Positions 52,705-62,201 of a stretch of 64,000 nucleotides of DNA are shown here, in pieces. The stretch is from JAVVEH01 sp032251435 (GTDB taxonomy: Bacteria; Verrucomicrobiota; Lentisphaeria; Oligosphaerales; MVZH01), in contig JAVVEH010000005.1 of NCBI GenBank assembly GCA_032251435.1, positions 62,001-126,000 of the forward strand, read 5' to 3'. The translations under genes and the position numbers were made by a program. The notes under the pieces are model-generated. The model worked only from the letters and a program-made list of their open reading frames with translations, was not told where the DNA came from and did not search any database. How positions within the stretch are numbered: the stretch's first letter is position 1; each line of letters starts with the position of its first letter.

Positions 52705-55700
52705 TCATTTATCCGGCAGGAGATCCAAGTCGATGCCCTCGTCACCTTCAACTGATTTATTGTCACCGGGAGTAAACATCCGCAGGGGACTGCGCATTTT
52801 CCACACCGGATCGTGCACACTGCCGGTCAACTGCGCCTCAAAAAACCACGACAAGGGTTTCGTCAAAAGCGGCACCAAACTGATCGCCTTGAGCACCTCC
52901 CCGCTGACCGTGAAATTCAGACCTTGGTCATCTTTCGCCGCCCAGTGATATGTGCCCTCTCCTTTCAGCGCCACAATCGTGCCGTCGGTGGCCAGTCTGC
53001 CGACTTTTAAATAATCGCCGCAAAATTCCAGTTCCGCGTCGCAGGCGGTGATCAAGCCGACTTTTCCAAGCCCGATCAAAGACACCAGTTTTTGAACCAA
53101 AAAGGTGTTATTAAATTCCCCATCCCGAATTTTAATCTTTCCATCTCCGGTCAACGTCACCGTCTCCGCGCCTTTCGCTTTGCTGCTGAACAGAGCCAAT
53201 TCGCCACTGACCTTTCCCAAGTTCACCGAGCTGTCCACATTGGCGTACGACTTCAACAGCTCATTTAAACTCAGATTTTTAAATGTCGCGTCCACCTTGC
53301 CAGCGCCAGTGAACCCATTCGAATGGCCGCTGGCCGCCAATTGTCCTCCCCCGACACCGCCTTTGTTAATCCGCCAACGCAATTCATGGTTATTCAAATT
53401 CCAATCCACGTCATAACCCTCTAAAGGCAACTTCCGGGCCACCAGCTCACCGCCCCGCATACGGCAGTTAATCAACGGACGCAGCTTTCCGGTTAAATAG
53501 ACCTGGCCGTCAATACGCACCCGGGAATCTTGCGAAGCGCTCACATCCGCCAGCGTCTCGCCTAAACTCGGAATGGCTAAAACAGCGTTGGCGACCGGAT
53601 CGAACACCCCTTCGCAGTCAAACGACAGAATCGGTTCACCCGTCAAATCGACACGCACCTTTCCCGTGGCTTTCTCCTCGCCGTGAGTGATATCTATATC
53701 TGTCACGTCCACCACCCGCGGAAGCGCCAACTTCACCCGGGCGCTGAATGTGTCAAAGGGAACATGCTCAAAGACCATGTTTTCGGTTGTCAGCCGACCG
53801 TCTAAATTCAGATCCCACCGGTCCGACCCCAAATAGCGGTAGATGAAGGTCTTAACCCGCACGTAGGGCACCGTGTCGCCCCAGTCAAACGCGTCAAATG
53901 CCTTGAGAAAAACCGCCCGCCCCGAAGGCACGATAAAGGGTGCGACATGTCTAGGATCCAGCCGTCCTTTTCCATCGGAGAACGCCACCGTTGTCCGCGG
54001 CCAGGTGACCGTCAGTTCCGGGATGGTGAGCTCTTGAATCCGCGGGGAGTCGGCGATCACATTTTTCAACGTCAGCATCTTCTCGCCCACCATGAATTCA
54101 GACTCGGCTCTGGTGACGCGCGTTTCCCCGAACCAAAACCCTTCCGCGGCTACCTGTCCGGACAGTTTCCAATTCCGCATGGAGAATGGCGCATCGGTCA
54201 TGGAAAAAGAGAGGCGGGCTGGGGTTTCCCCCATTTTCAGTTCATCCATAAGATACGAATGGGGCAACGCCATGCTTTTGTAAAGACGCGGCGGAAACAG
54301 CGCGCCGGTCCCGTTCAGAGAAAAAGAGCGGGCGGCGAGATCCGCCGCGCCGGAAACACTCACGGCCTGCTCATCATCAAACGCCACCCGCACCCCGGCC
54401 GGCGCTGTCTGAATCATGCCATCGGCAAAAATCAATGGAACGTCATACCGCTGAATCGTGTTGTTTTTATAGGTCAGATCACGACCGCTTAAACGGGCCG
54501 ATCCGGTAATTTTCAAGGGCGAGAACGACATCTTTTTCAAGCTTACGGACACCTCCGGGAAGTCACCATTTTGGCAGCGCAACTGGCGCCAGAATGTCAA
54601 CAACCCCGGACGGGTGGGCGGAATAAAAGGTGTCAGGCGCTCCGGGTTTAGCCGCACGTGTCCCTGCCCACTCAACACCCATCCCTTTTCATCCAATTCG
54701 CCTTGAACAGTGATGGCTTCTTTGCCGGTTTTATCCACCACAATCTCACATTTTTCCACCCGGATTTTCCGGTCATGCCGGTCAAACACGCAGGTAACCT
54801 CTCCTAAACGCTCGCCCCGCCAAGCGGCATTGCCGGCGGAGACGGTCCCCCCCAGCCGCCAGTCCCGCGGCGACAAAACGGGACTTGGTGATAAAACAAG
54901 TTTGACGCGGGGAGGCACGGCGAAGGTGATATCCACAGCGGCGGGAGGCATCGGCGTGTCGAAGAAATAGTAGACCACCCGCGGGTTGAAGGCACCACTG
55001 ACGCTGCCAGACAAAAGCCCCGAATCAAAGGCGTAGCGCGCGTCACCCGAGGCGAAGGAATCTCCTCCCAATTGAGCGCTGGCCCGTTGCAGCTCCAGAA
55101 CCTTATCCAGGAGGACCGCCCGGCCCTTCAATGTGGCGATTGGAACATCGTTGATCTCCAAACCGGAAAACTGAAAAGCGAGAGAACCGGAACAAGCGGT
55201 GAAATCCGCCAGATCCGCATGAAACTCGCCGACGACAACCGCGTCGCCGTCGATAAAAAACTGGTCGGCCAAAATATCCTTAACCTTAGCCAAAACCCGA
55301 ACCAGCGGGGCGGGCATCCCGTCCTGAATATGCCCCCAACCAGCCAAATTTTGGGTGCCCCCGGCGGAGGGCGGGGGCGCCCCGATCGTTCCCCGCCGGT
55401 TTCGCTGATCAAAGCCAACCAAATCGCCCTTCACCTGCAATCGCACCCCGTTAAGCGTGCCCGTCAGCCTGTCGATCTTCACCGCGGTGGAGGATAAGCG
55501 TATGTCGCCATAAATATGTTCAAACACGAAGCTTGAAGGTGACAGAGACGAGTCACCATCGGGCACCGGGAAAAAAACCTTTCCACCATATACTTTCAGC
55601 CGCTTAGGTATAAGCCTGCGGAAGAGCATGTCTTTTTTACGGAAACTTACTTTCGCGCGATCCGCGTAAAACATTTTCCGCCCCCCGGCGGGACCATCCC

Positions 55701-55974
55701 AGACGGTGATTCCCCGCGCCTGGACTCCGCGGAAAATCCCCGCTTTCATCGTTGTGACCGTGCAGGCGACACCCTTTTCCCGCATGGACAGGGAAACGAT
55801 TTGAGCGAACACATCCGGCACACCGACGGTTTCACACCAGAGATCAACCAGCAGAGCCGCGGCGAGCGCGGTCAATAATGGCAGGCGAATCGCCTTGACG
55901 AAATGCCTGAACCGAATTTTTTTTATGACTTTCACCGGCTTATTCGTCCGTTCCTGTGATCCAACCACCGCCAA
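52705..55974 (-). CDS. AsmA/YhdP-like large envelope protein
   Basis: A 1089-residue protein with one N-terminal membrane helix (IRLPLLTALAAALLVDLWC) and a very long beta-rich periplasmic body. The C-terminal 150 residues (FLVQKLVSLIGLGKV, TACDAELEFCGDYLKVGRLATDG, GTYHWAAKDDQGLNFTVSG) match the AsmA-like C-terminal domain. AsmA-family proteins bridge the inner and outer membranes and carry phospholipid. It is larger than E. coli AsmA and close to YhdP (about 1270). It overlaps the 3' end of mnmA by 35 bases, which is long for a coupling. Confidence 0.85.
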   Translation of the reverse strand: MAVVGSQERTNKPVKVIKKIRFRHFVKAIRLPLLTALAAALLVDLWCETVGVPDVFAQIVSLSMREKGVACTVTTMKAGIFRGVQARGITVWDGPAGGRKMFYADRAKVSFRKKDMLFRRLIPKRLKVYGGKVFFPVPDGDSSLSPSSFVFEHIYGDIRLSSTAVKIDRLTGTLNGVRLQVKGDLVGFDQRNRRGTIGAPPPSAGGTQNLAGWGHIQDGMPAPLVRVLAKVKDILADQFFIDGDAVVVGEFHADLADFTACSGSLAFQFSGLEINDVPIATLKGRAVLLDKVLELQRASAQLGGDSFASGDARYAFDSGLLSGSVSGAFNPRVVYYFFDTPMPPAAVDITFAVPPRVKLVLSPSPVLSPRDWRLGGTVSAGNAAWRGERLGEVTCVFDRHDRKIRVEKCEIVVDKTGKEAITVQGELDEKGWVLSGQGHVRLNPERLTPFIPPTRPGLLTFWRQLRCQNGDFPEVSVSLKKMSFSPLKITGSARLSGRDLTYKNNTIQRYDVPLIFADGMIQTAPAGVRVAFDDEQAVSVSGAADLAARSFSLNGTGALFPPRLYKSMALPHSYLMDELKMGETPARLSFSMTDAPFSMRNWKLSGQVAAEGFWFGETRVTRAESEFMVGEKMLTLKNVIADSPRIQELTIPELTVTWPRTTVAFSDGKGRLDPRHVAPFIVPSGRAVFLKAFDAFDWGDTVPYVRVKTFIYRYLGSDRWDLNLDGRLTTENMVFEHVPFDTFSARVKLALPRVVDVTDIDITHGEEKATGKVRVDLTGEPILSFDCEGVFDPVANAVLAIPSLGETLADVSASQDSRVRIDGQVYLTGKLRPLINCRMRGGELVARKLPLEGYDVDWNLNNHELRWRINKGGVGGGQLAASGHSNGFTGAGKVDATFKNLSLNELLKSYANVDSSVNLGKVSGELALFSSKAKGAETVTLTGDGKIKIRDGEFNNTFLVQKLVSLIGLGKVGLITACDAELEFCGDYLKVGRLATDGTIVALKGEGTYHWAAKDDQGLNFTVSGEVLKAISLVPLLTKPLSWFFEAQLTGSVHDPVWKMRSPLRMFTPGDNKSVEGDEGIDLDLLPDK

Positions 55975-57007
55975 TCACGCAATCCCCCCGGTAAAACACC
56001 GCCGCCTGTCCGGGAGTGACCGCGGAGACAGGCCGTTTGGCCGCCGCGGTCGCCCGACCGGCCGCTCCCATAGACACCACCGCCGGAACCGGACGCATGG
56101 AGAACCGCACCTGCAGCGCCACCTCCAGCTCATCGCCCGCGGCCAACGGCTCCCGCAACCAGTTCACATCCCGAATGAACACCGTGTCCGACAACACGTC
56201 GTCTTTACTCCCCACCATAACCGTGTTTGTTTCAGCGTCCAACGCGGTCACATACCACGGCCCGCCACCCAGACCCAAGCCCCGGCGCTGCCCGATCGTA
56301 TACTTGAAAAAGCCCTGATGCTCACCCAGCACTTGGCCATCGACCGCCACAATTTTTCCCGGCTCGCCGATGTCCGGGCGCTGACGGGTTATGTATCCCA
56401 CATAATCGCCGTCGGGAATAAAACAAAGATCCTGACTTTCATCCTTTTCCTTCGGCACCAATCCCAGTTTATCCGCCAGGATCTTCACATCCTCCTTCAG
56501 ACGGTCAGCCATTGGAAACTTAGCGAACGCGAGCTGTTCCTGACTGAGATCAAAGAGAAAATAACTTTGGTCTTTCGCCGGGTCAAGCGCCCGCCGGACC
56601 AGCCAGCGCCCGTCTTCCCGCTGAACCCGCACATAGTGACCCGTGGCCAACGCCTCGCAGCCCGCCCCGCGGGCGGCATCGGCCAACGCCCCGAATTTAA
56701 TCAGCCGGTTACACCGCACGCATGGGCTAGGCGTTTCCCCAGCGAGGTAGCTGTTCATAAAAAACTGTGTGACACAGGCGGAAAACTCCGTCCGCAAGTC
56801 GATCACCCGATGTTCAAAGCCCATTTTCGCGGCGGCGACTCGCGCGTTGGCGATGAAAGGCGCCAGCGTCTCCTGGCCCGTGTCCCACAGACGCATGGTC
56901 AGCCCGAGCACCTCATACCCCTCTCGCTGGAGTAAATAGGCGGTCAAGGTACTATCCACTCCGCCTGACATCGCCACCGCCACACGGTGTTTCTTTTTGA
57001 CTGGCAT
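55940..57007 (-). CDS. mnmA: tRNA-specific 2-thiouridylase MnmA
   Basis: Thiolates U34 of Lys, Glu and Gln tRNAs. The PP-loop SGGVDSTLTAYLL lies near the N terminus. The two catalytic cysteines are in SPCVRCNRL (about residue 100) and DLCFIPDGDY (about 200). The C-terminal AlaRS-type OB domain is present (ARPVPAVVSMG region). 355 residues is normal. First gene before the AsmA-like gene, with which it overlaps. Confidence 0.97.
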   Translation of the reverse strand: MPVKKKHRVAVAMSGGVDSTLTAYLLQREGYEVLGLTMRLWDTGQETLAPFIANARVAAAKMGFEHRVIDLRTEFSACVTQFFMNSYLAGETPSPCVRCNRLIKFGALADAARGAGCEALATGHYVRVQREDGRWLVRRALDPAKDQSYFLFDLSQEQLAFAKFPMADRLKEDVKILADKLGLVPKEKDESQDLCFIPDGDYVGYITRQRPDIGEPGKIVAVDGQVLGEHQGFFKYTIGQRRGLGLGGGPWYVTALDAETNTVMVGSKDDVLSDTVFIRDVNWLREPLAAGDELEVALQVRFSMRPVPAVVSMGAAGRATAAAKRPVSAVTPGQAAVFYRGDCVIGGGWITGTDE

Positions 57008-57115
57008 TACTTATATCCTGACAGTAAACCGGCATGCGCCGCGTCCTCACGTGGAAAACCGTGATTTTAGCGGTACATTGCGGCGGTGTTCATTTTTTCA
57101 ACAGGCGCTTCACAC

Positions 57116-57760
57116 ATGGTTAATATCCACACCTTTATCCATTCTTCAATCTTTCTTATCATCCTTCTGCCGCTTTCCGGCTGTTTTGAGATGGAACAAA
57201 TTATTGAACTGGAGGAGAATGGCGGGATGCGCTTCGCGCTCCATTACGCCATCCCGGAGACCCACACGGCCGCGTTCACTCAATTTCACCAAGCCACGCG
57301 TCAGTGGCAAGGGGAGAATCCGAATGACACGTGGCTGTTAAACAAACAAGCGGTTCACCGGCAATTTCCCAAACCCATGTTTGAGTCGACCGACTATCAG
57401 GTCTACAGCAAAGCGGGAAAAAAGCATATTCGTATCGCCGGGACGGCCAAGTCGGCCTCCAGCGCGTTGCTCAGCGGAGCGGTGGGTGATTTCAAGCTGG
57501 AAACCTTGGAAAACGGTGACCAGCGTCTCGAATTGGCGCTCCCGACGCTTAGTCAATCCGCCTCATTGAGCGCGGAAGAGCGACAAGCGCTATTGAAAGC
57601 CGCCGAGGGATTGTCTGTGAAGCTAATCATCCAGACACCGGCGGCGGTTAAAACCACCAATGGCCAAAAGAACGGAGAAAAAAAAGTGACGTGGACCTTC
57701 GGGCCCGGGCAGGCCGCGGATCCCGGCCAGCTTCCCCCCAGCCTTTTCGTCACCTATTGA
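57116..57760 (+). CDS. Lipoprotein, LppM-like
   Basis: Start at 57116 (MVNIHTFIHSSIF), a type II signal peptide with lipobox LPLSGC (Cys23). The mature 190 residues carry alternating strands and the end pattern LSVKLIIQTPAAVKTTNG...KVTWTFGPGQ, which resembles the LppM/DUF3153 fold in order of elements. The frame opens at 57086 but residue 11 gives the better signal. It is divergent from mnmA and converges with trmB. Role unknown; LppM-like call is tentative. Confidence 0.7.
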   Translation: MVNIHTFIHSSIFLIILLPLSGCFEMEQIIELEENGGMRFALHYAIPETHTAAFTQFHQATRQWQGENPNDTWLLNKQAVHRQFPKPMFESTDYQVYSKAGKKHIRIAGTAKSASSALLSGAVGDFKLETLENGDQRLELALPTLSQSASLSAEERQALLKAAEGLSVKLIIQTPAAVKTTNGQKNGEKKVTWTFGPGQAADPGQLPPSLFVTY

Positions 57761-57869
57761 CAACGCCACACGTGCCAGGAACATGCCGACGGTGGCGCGA
57801 CTCCGGGACATGACAGTCTCTGTCACGAGCGCGGAGACAACGGGAAGAAAATTCACCGAAGTACGGGGC

Positions 57870-58496
57870 TTACTTCTGATTGACGAAAACGACATGCGGC
57901 ACATCGATCCCCTGGCCGTTCCACTTTAATTCAAAGCCGGTCTTGATATCCGCGATATCCGCGATCGCCTTTCCCGTGGAATCCAACTTTAAAAGCGGCG
58001 CGCCGGCGGCGGCCTCCAGCATGAAGTCATAATAGTCCGCGTCGTCAGTGGCCAGATGCAGACCCCCTCCCGGCTTGAGGACACGGACCACCCGGCGCAT
58101 GAAATCAGCATTGAGCAATCGCCGCGCCTGATGCCGTCTTTTCGGCCATGGATCAGGACAGACAACGTGAATGCGGTCTACCGATGACGGCGGCAATTGG
58201 TAAGCGGTCAAATCCAGACTATTGGCCCGGACCACTTCAAGATTAGCCAGCCCCTCACGGCGGGCCGTGGCCAGAACCTTCCGCAGCCGCCCCATCATCA
58301 CGTCACAAGCCACGATCAGCCGATCTGGAAAACGGCGGGCCATTTCCACGGCCAAAGCCCCTTTGCCGCAGCCTAAATCCATTTCGACCGCGCAGGCGCC
58401 ACGCCGGCCAAAGGCCGGGTCAATCACTTGCCACCGATTGGTGAGTATATGAACGCCCTCGTTCAGGGCCCGCGTTTTTTCCGAGATGACAGACAT
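57870..58496 (-). CDS. trmB: tRNA (guanine-N7)-methyltransferase
   Basis: Methylates G46 of tRNA. The SAM-binding motif DLGCGKGALAVEMARRFPD and the TrmB signature VCPDPWPKRRHQARRLL, then ATDDADYYDFMLEA, are all present. 208 residues. Seven bases upstream of its start lies the aminotransferase stop, so it is probably the last gene of a three-gene operon with the aminotransferase and the Lrp-type regulator. Confidence 0.95.
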   Translation of the reverse strand: MSVISEKTRALNEGVHILTNRWQVIDPAFGRRGACAVEMDLGCGKGALAVEMARRFPDRLIVACDVMMGRLRKVLATARREGLANLEVVRANSLDLTAYQLPPSSVDRIHVVCPDPWPKRRHQARRLLNADFMRRVVRVLKPGGGLHLATDDADYYDFMLEAAAGAPLLKLDSTGKAIADIADIKTGFELKWNGQGIDVPHVVFVNQK

Positions 58497-58502
58497 ATCC
58501 TC

Positions 58503-59678
58503 TCAAAGTTCTTTCAAGAACTCATCAATACGGCTCATCGCCGTCTCGATTTCTTCAAGACTGGTCGCATAAGAACACCGCGCGTGTCCTTCCCCGCACG
58601 GCCCGAAGGCGGTGCCGGGCACGACAGCGACACGCTTCTCGGCCAATAAACGCATGGCGAAATCATACGCGCTCAAACCGGTTTTCTCGATGCTGGGAAA
58701 CACATAAAAGGCGCCTTCCGGCAGGCGGCACGTCAAGCCCATCTCGTTTAATCGTTTGGTGATGACATTGCGCCGTTGGCGGTACTCCTCGCGCATGATT
58801 TCCATTTCCGAAAACGCCCCCGTGAACGCTTCCAAAGCCGCTTCCTGAGCGAATCCGCAGGCGCATAACATCGAGTATTGATGGATCTTCATCATCGCCT
58901 CGATCACATCCCGGGGACCGCACGCGTAACCAATCCGGTAGCCGGTCATGGCATACGCCTTGCTGAAGCCATGGAGGAACACCGTCCGGTCCTCCATGCC
59001 GGGAACAGTGGCGATTGAAGGGCTGGGCGCCGCATAGGTTAATTCCACATAGATCTCATCGCTCACCACCACCAGATCATGTTTCATCGCGATGGCGGCG
59101 ATCGCCACCTTGTCGTCCCAGCTCAAATTCCCACCGGTGGGATTATTGGGGTAATTAAGCAATAAGACTTTTGTTTTCGGCGTGACAGCCGCTTCTATTT
59201 GCTCTGGCTGAATGCGGAAGCCCTGTTCCGCCGTGGTCGCCACAGCCACCGGCACCGCGTGCGCCATTTTGATCGACGGCATATAAGAGACATAGCAGGG
59301 TTCATGATAAATCACTTCATCGCCGGGATTCAACAACGCCCGCAACACCAAATCCAGTGCTTCGCTGACCCCCACCGTGATGATGCACTCGGTCTCAGGG
59401 TTGAATGACGGGCCGAAATGGTCCGCCACATATCGGCAACACGCTTGCCGCAGAGCCAACATGCCAAGATTGGACGTGTAATTTGTATGCCCCTTATCCA
59501 GCGCGTAGATCGTGGCTTCCCGTATCCGCCAGGGCGTGACGAAATCCGGCTCGCCGATACCCAGGGATATCACATCATCCATCGTGCAGACAATATCGAA
59601 AAAATCACGGATGCCGCTGCGCGGCAAGGCGCTGATATGAGCGGCGACGCGGTCACGGGGAAACTTTAAGTCGCGCAT
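58503..59678 (-). CDS. PLP-dependent class I aminotransferase
   Basis: A 391-residue fold-type I aminotransferase. The PLP lysine is in HGFSKAYAMTGYRIGYACG; other marks are SLGIGEPDFVTPWRI, NYPNNPTGG and VVSDEIYVELTY. The substrates are not determined; the family includes aspartate, alanine and LL-DAP related enzymes. Its start overlaps the regulator by 26 bases, a pairing like patA/alaR type loci in which the Lrp protein controls the aminotransferase. Confidence 0.92.
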   Translation of the reverse strand: MRDLKFPRDRVAAHISALPRSGIRDFFDIVCTMDDVISLGIGEPDFVTPWRIREATIYALDKGHTNYTSNLGMLALRQACCRYVADHFGPSFNPETECIITVGVSEALDLVLRALLNPGDEVIYHEPCYVSYMPSIKMAHAVPVAVATTAEQGFRIQPEQIEAAVTPKTKVLLLNYPNNPTGGNLSWDDKVAIAAIAMKHDLVVVSDEIYVELTYAAPSPSIATVPGMEDRTVFLHGFSKAYAMTGYRIGYACGPRDVIEAMMKIHQYSMLCACGFAQEAALEAFTGAFSEMEIMREEYRQRRNVITKRLNEMGLTCRLPEGAFYVFPSIEKTGLSAYDFAMRLLAEKRVAVVPGTAFGPCGEGHARCSYATSLEEIETAMSRIDEFLKEL

Positions 59679-60150
59679 ACTCCTCCTCCTTATCCAGCAT
59701 GAAACCCGCTTCCTTATACTTCTTCAACAGGAAATGCGTGGCGGTGGACTTCACCCCGTCAATAGGGGCCAGTTTACTGGCCACGAAAAAAGCGATTTCC
59801 CGCAGGGACTGCCCCGTGATTTCCAAACGCAGATCATATCGGCCGCTGACTAGATAGACGGCTTGAACTTCCCGGAACCGACCGATAGTCCTCGCCACCC
59901 GGTCAAAGCCGCCATCCCGTTCCGGTTGGACTTCCACTTCAATAATGGCCCGGGTCTCATCATCATCCATCGCGTCGGTGTTGACCATCGCGCAATAACC
60001 GAGGATTGTCCCGTCGCGCTCCATGGCGGTGACCAACGAGGTGACTTCGGCCTCTTGCATGGACAATCGGTCAGCGATTTCCCTGGCGCTCATACGGGCG
60101 TTCGACTGGAGTAGCTTGACAATCGCATGTCTCATTTCATTCGTTTCCAT
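59653..60150 (-). CDS. Lrp/AsnC-family regulator
   Basis: A 165-residue protein with an N-terminal winged HTH (AIVKLLQSNARMSAREIADRLSMQEAEVTSLVTAM) and a C-terminal RAM ligand-binding domain (AIIEVEVQPERDGGFDRVARTIGRF, AVYLVSGRYDLRLEITGQSL). It likely senses an amino acid and controls the overlapping aminotransferase gene. No clear operator was read. The 92 bases upstream hold no gene. Confidence 0.92.
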   Translation of the reverse strand: METNEMRHAIVKLLQSNARMSAREIADRLSMQEAEVTSLVTAMERDGTILGYCAMVNTDAMDDDETRAIIEVEVQPERDGGFDRVARTIGRFREVQAVYLVSGRYDLRLEITGQSLREIAFFVASKLAPIDGVKSTATHFLLKKYKEAGFMLDKEEEYARLKVSP

Positions 60151-60242
60151 CGCCTACCTCAATGGGGCTGTTCAATCATATACGCCGCGATTACCGCCCA
60201 AACCGGGCTCGATGTCCGCGGAAAACGTGTCTGTCCCCGCGC

Positions 60243-60818
60243 CTATGGGGCGGGAATGGTTAATTTTTGATTCACCCGAATCATGTCATCGGTCAGATTA
60301 TTCGCTTGCTTCAAGGCGGTCACGGAAACACCGAAAGCCTTCGCGATGGTGCTGAGCGTGTCACCAGCCACCACCGTGTAAACGCCTTGAGTGGCACCGG
60401 CGCTCACGGCCCCGCCAGTGGTTCCGCCGCCAGTCTGCCCCCCTCCACCCACCCGGGAAATTTCTTGCGAGACAGACCGGATCAACTCAGCCATCGCCAG
60501 TTCACGGGCTTTCCGTTCTTGGGCGATTTGGTTTTGCAGTGCCTGCACATCGGCTTTCGTCGCCAGGCCGGTCCGGGACTGCGCCGCGTTGGCGGCGCTT
60601 TTCTCTTCCACAGCCTGAAGACGCTGAATAATCGCTTCCGTGACTTGTTTATTTTGCTCAAGCAGTCCCACAATGCGGTCATGCTCTTCAATCACTTGCT
60701 GTAAGCCGGCTTTTAACCGGGCGACATCATAGGCGCTGGCGGGTTGTGACTGTTGCGCGGACACCGCCAACCCTGAAAATAAAACCACCATGACACATTT
60801 TTTCGCGGGCGCCATCAT
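60243..60818 (-). CDS. Exported LysM-domain protein with coiled coil
   Basis: A 191-residue protein. Signal peptide (MMAPAKKCVMVVLFSGLAVSA), then a coiled-coil region (about 30-115) and a glycine-rich linker, then one LysM domain (about 145-190: GVYTVVAGDTLSTIAKAFGVSVTALKQANNL). LysM binds peptidoglycan or other GlcNAc polymers. The start is the first or second Met. It lies on the strand opposite to the RsmB-like gene, which is divergent from it. Confidence 0.92.
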   Translation of the reverse strand: MMAPAKKCVMVVLFSGLAVSAQQSQPASAYDVARLKAGLQQVIEEHDRIVGLLEQNKQVTEAIIQRLQAVEEKSAANAAQSRTGLATKADVQALQNQIAQERKARELAMAELIRSVSQEISRVGGGGQTGGGTTGGAVSAGATQGVYTVVAGDTLSTIAKAFGVSVTALKQANNLTDDMIRVNQKLTIPAP

Positions 60819-60890
60819 TCAACACCTCCATGACGGGCTATATTGGCCACCTGTTCAATCTTGATAAATAATCACATAGTGTAATCCGAT

Positions 60891-62180
60891 TTGTCGAAAA
60901 CGAAAGACACAACTCCAATAAAAAGCCGGGACAATTCCGCCCCCGCTCCCGTCTTTGCCGCCGCGTTGGACATTCTGTCACGCTGGCGGCAGGGGGCGGC
61001 GATGAACAGCCTTGACTTTCCCCCCGGTTGCCGCCGTCTCCTCACGGATCTGTTCGCTCATCTGTTCCGCCGCCTGGCGGTGATCGACTGGATGATCGAC
61101 CAACGCTTGAACAATCGGAAAATCAAGCCCAGACTGCGGGACATAATCCGTCTGGGCCTTTGCTCCGCGCTCTTTCAGGACGGCCTGCACGAGGGTGTCG
61201 CTGTGGACATGTGTGTCCGTTTGGCGAAGAAAAAAGGCGGGCCCCAGGTGGGCGGTTTAGTCAACGCCATTCTACGGGAAGCGTTGCGTCAAGGTCTTCC
61301 TCCATCCGGCATGCCGGGTCTTCCTGTCCACGTTTCACTGAATCTCAGCCCAGCCCTCCACGCCGCCTGGAGCCGATGGATGTCGCCGGAGCAATTGACT
61401 GAGATGTGCCATTGGATTGATCAACCCGCGCCGCTGGTGGTCCGGGCCCGGACCGCTTGTCCTGACCCGCTGCCGCCGGACTTTCACGGCATTCTCACGC
61501 CACTTCAGTCACCGGAATGGGCCCGGGATCACCGTTTATGGACATGTGACGCCCCGGGCGCCTTTTTCAGCCACCCCTTGTTTCGCCAGGGCGCCTTTTA
61601 TGTTCAAGATCCCTCAACCCTTTTAGCGCCGTCGTTTCTGGAGATGAAATCCGGGGGTGTCATTGGAGACTTCTGCGCCGCGCCGGGAGGAAAAACGCTT
61701 TTGCTGGCTGAACGGCTCCCCGCCGGCGCCCGTCTGCTGGCCGCCGACCGCTCATGGAAACGCATGGATAAATTAACCATGAATCTATCCGGAACATCCG
61801 CGGAGATTCACCTGCTCGTGGCCGACGCGGCCGCCCTGCCCCTGCCTTTGGACTCAATGGACGCGGCGCTTCTGGATGTTCCCTGCTCAAACACCGGAGT
61901 CATCCGCCGCCGTCCCGACGCCCGGTGGCGGTTTTCACAAGCCGGGTTAAGCGATATCGTCGAGCTGCAAAAGAACATTTTGACGGGCGCCGCCAGGCAT
62001 GTCAAGCCGGGGGGCCAATTGGTTTACAGCACATGCAGCATAGAACCGGATGAGAACACCCGGCAAATTCACGCTTTTTTAACGGCTAATCCCACCTGGT
62101 CCCTGGTTCAGGAACAGCAACTTTTCCCCGCCGAAAACTGGGATGGCGCCTACGCCGCGTCACTGACGCGCCACGCCTGA
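60891..62180 (+). CDS. RsmB-like 16S rRNA (cytosine-5)-methyltransferase
   Basis: A 429-residue Sun/NOL1/NOP2 family enzyme. An N-terminal NusB-like helical domain (LRDIIRLGLCSALFQD, GGLVNAILREAL) precedes the class I core with DFCAAPGGKTLLLAERL, the catalytic-cysteine block DVPCSNTGVIRRRPDARWRF and the second-cysteine block YSTCSIEPDEN. It matches RsmB (C967 in 16S rRNA) in layout; the exact target is assumed. The start MSKTKDTTPIKS gives a disordered lead and is likely but not certain. Confidence 0.9.
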   Translation: MSKTKDTTPIKSRDNSAPAPVFAAALDILSRWRQGAAMNSLDFPPGCRRLLTDLFAHLFRRLAVIDWMIDQRLNNRKIKPRLRDIIRLGLCSALFQDGLHEGVAVDMCVRLAKKKGGPQVGGLVNAILREALRQGLPPSGMPGLPVHVSLNLSPALHAAWSRWMSPEQLTEMCHWIDQPAPLVVRARTACPDPLPPDFHGILTPLQSPEWARDHRLWTCDAPGAFFSHPLFRQGAFYVQDPSTLLAPSFLEMKSGGVIGDFCAAPGGKTLLLAERLPAGARLLAADRSWKRMDKLTMNLSGTSAEIHLLVADAAALPLPLDSMDAALLDVPCSNTGVIRRRPDARWRFSQAGLSDIVELQKNILTGAARHVKPGGQLVYSTCSIEPDENTRQIHAFLTANPTWSLVQEQQLFPAENWDGAYAASLTRHA

Positions 62181-62201
62181 AACAACCCGGCGGGGAATCC
62201 C

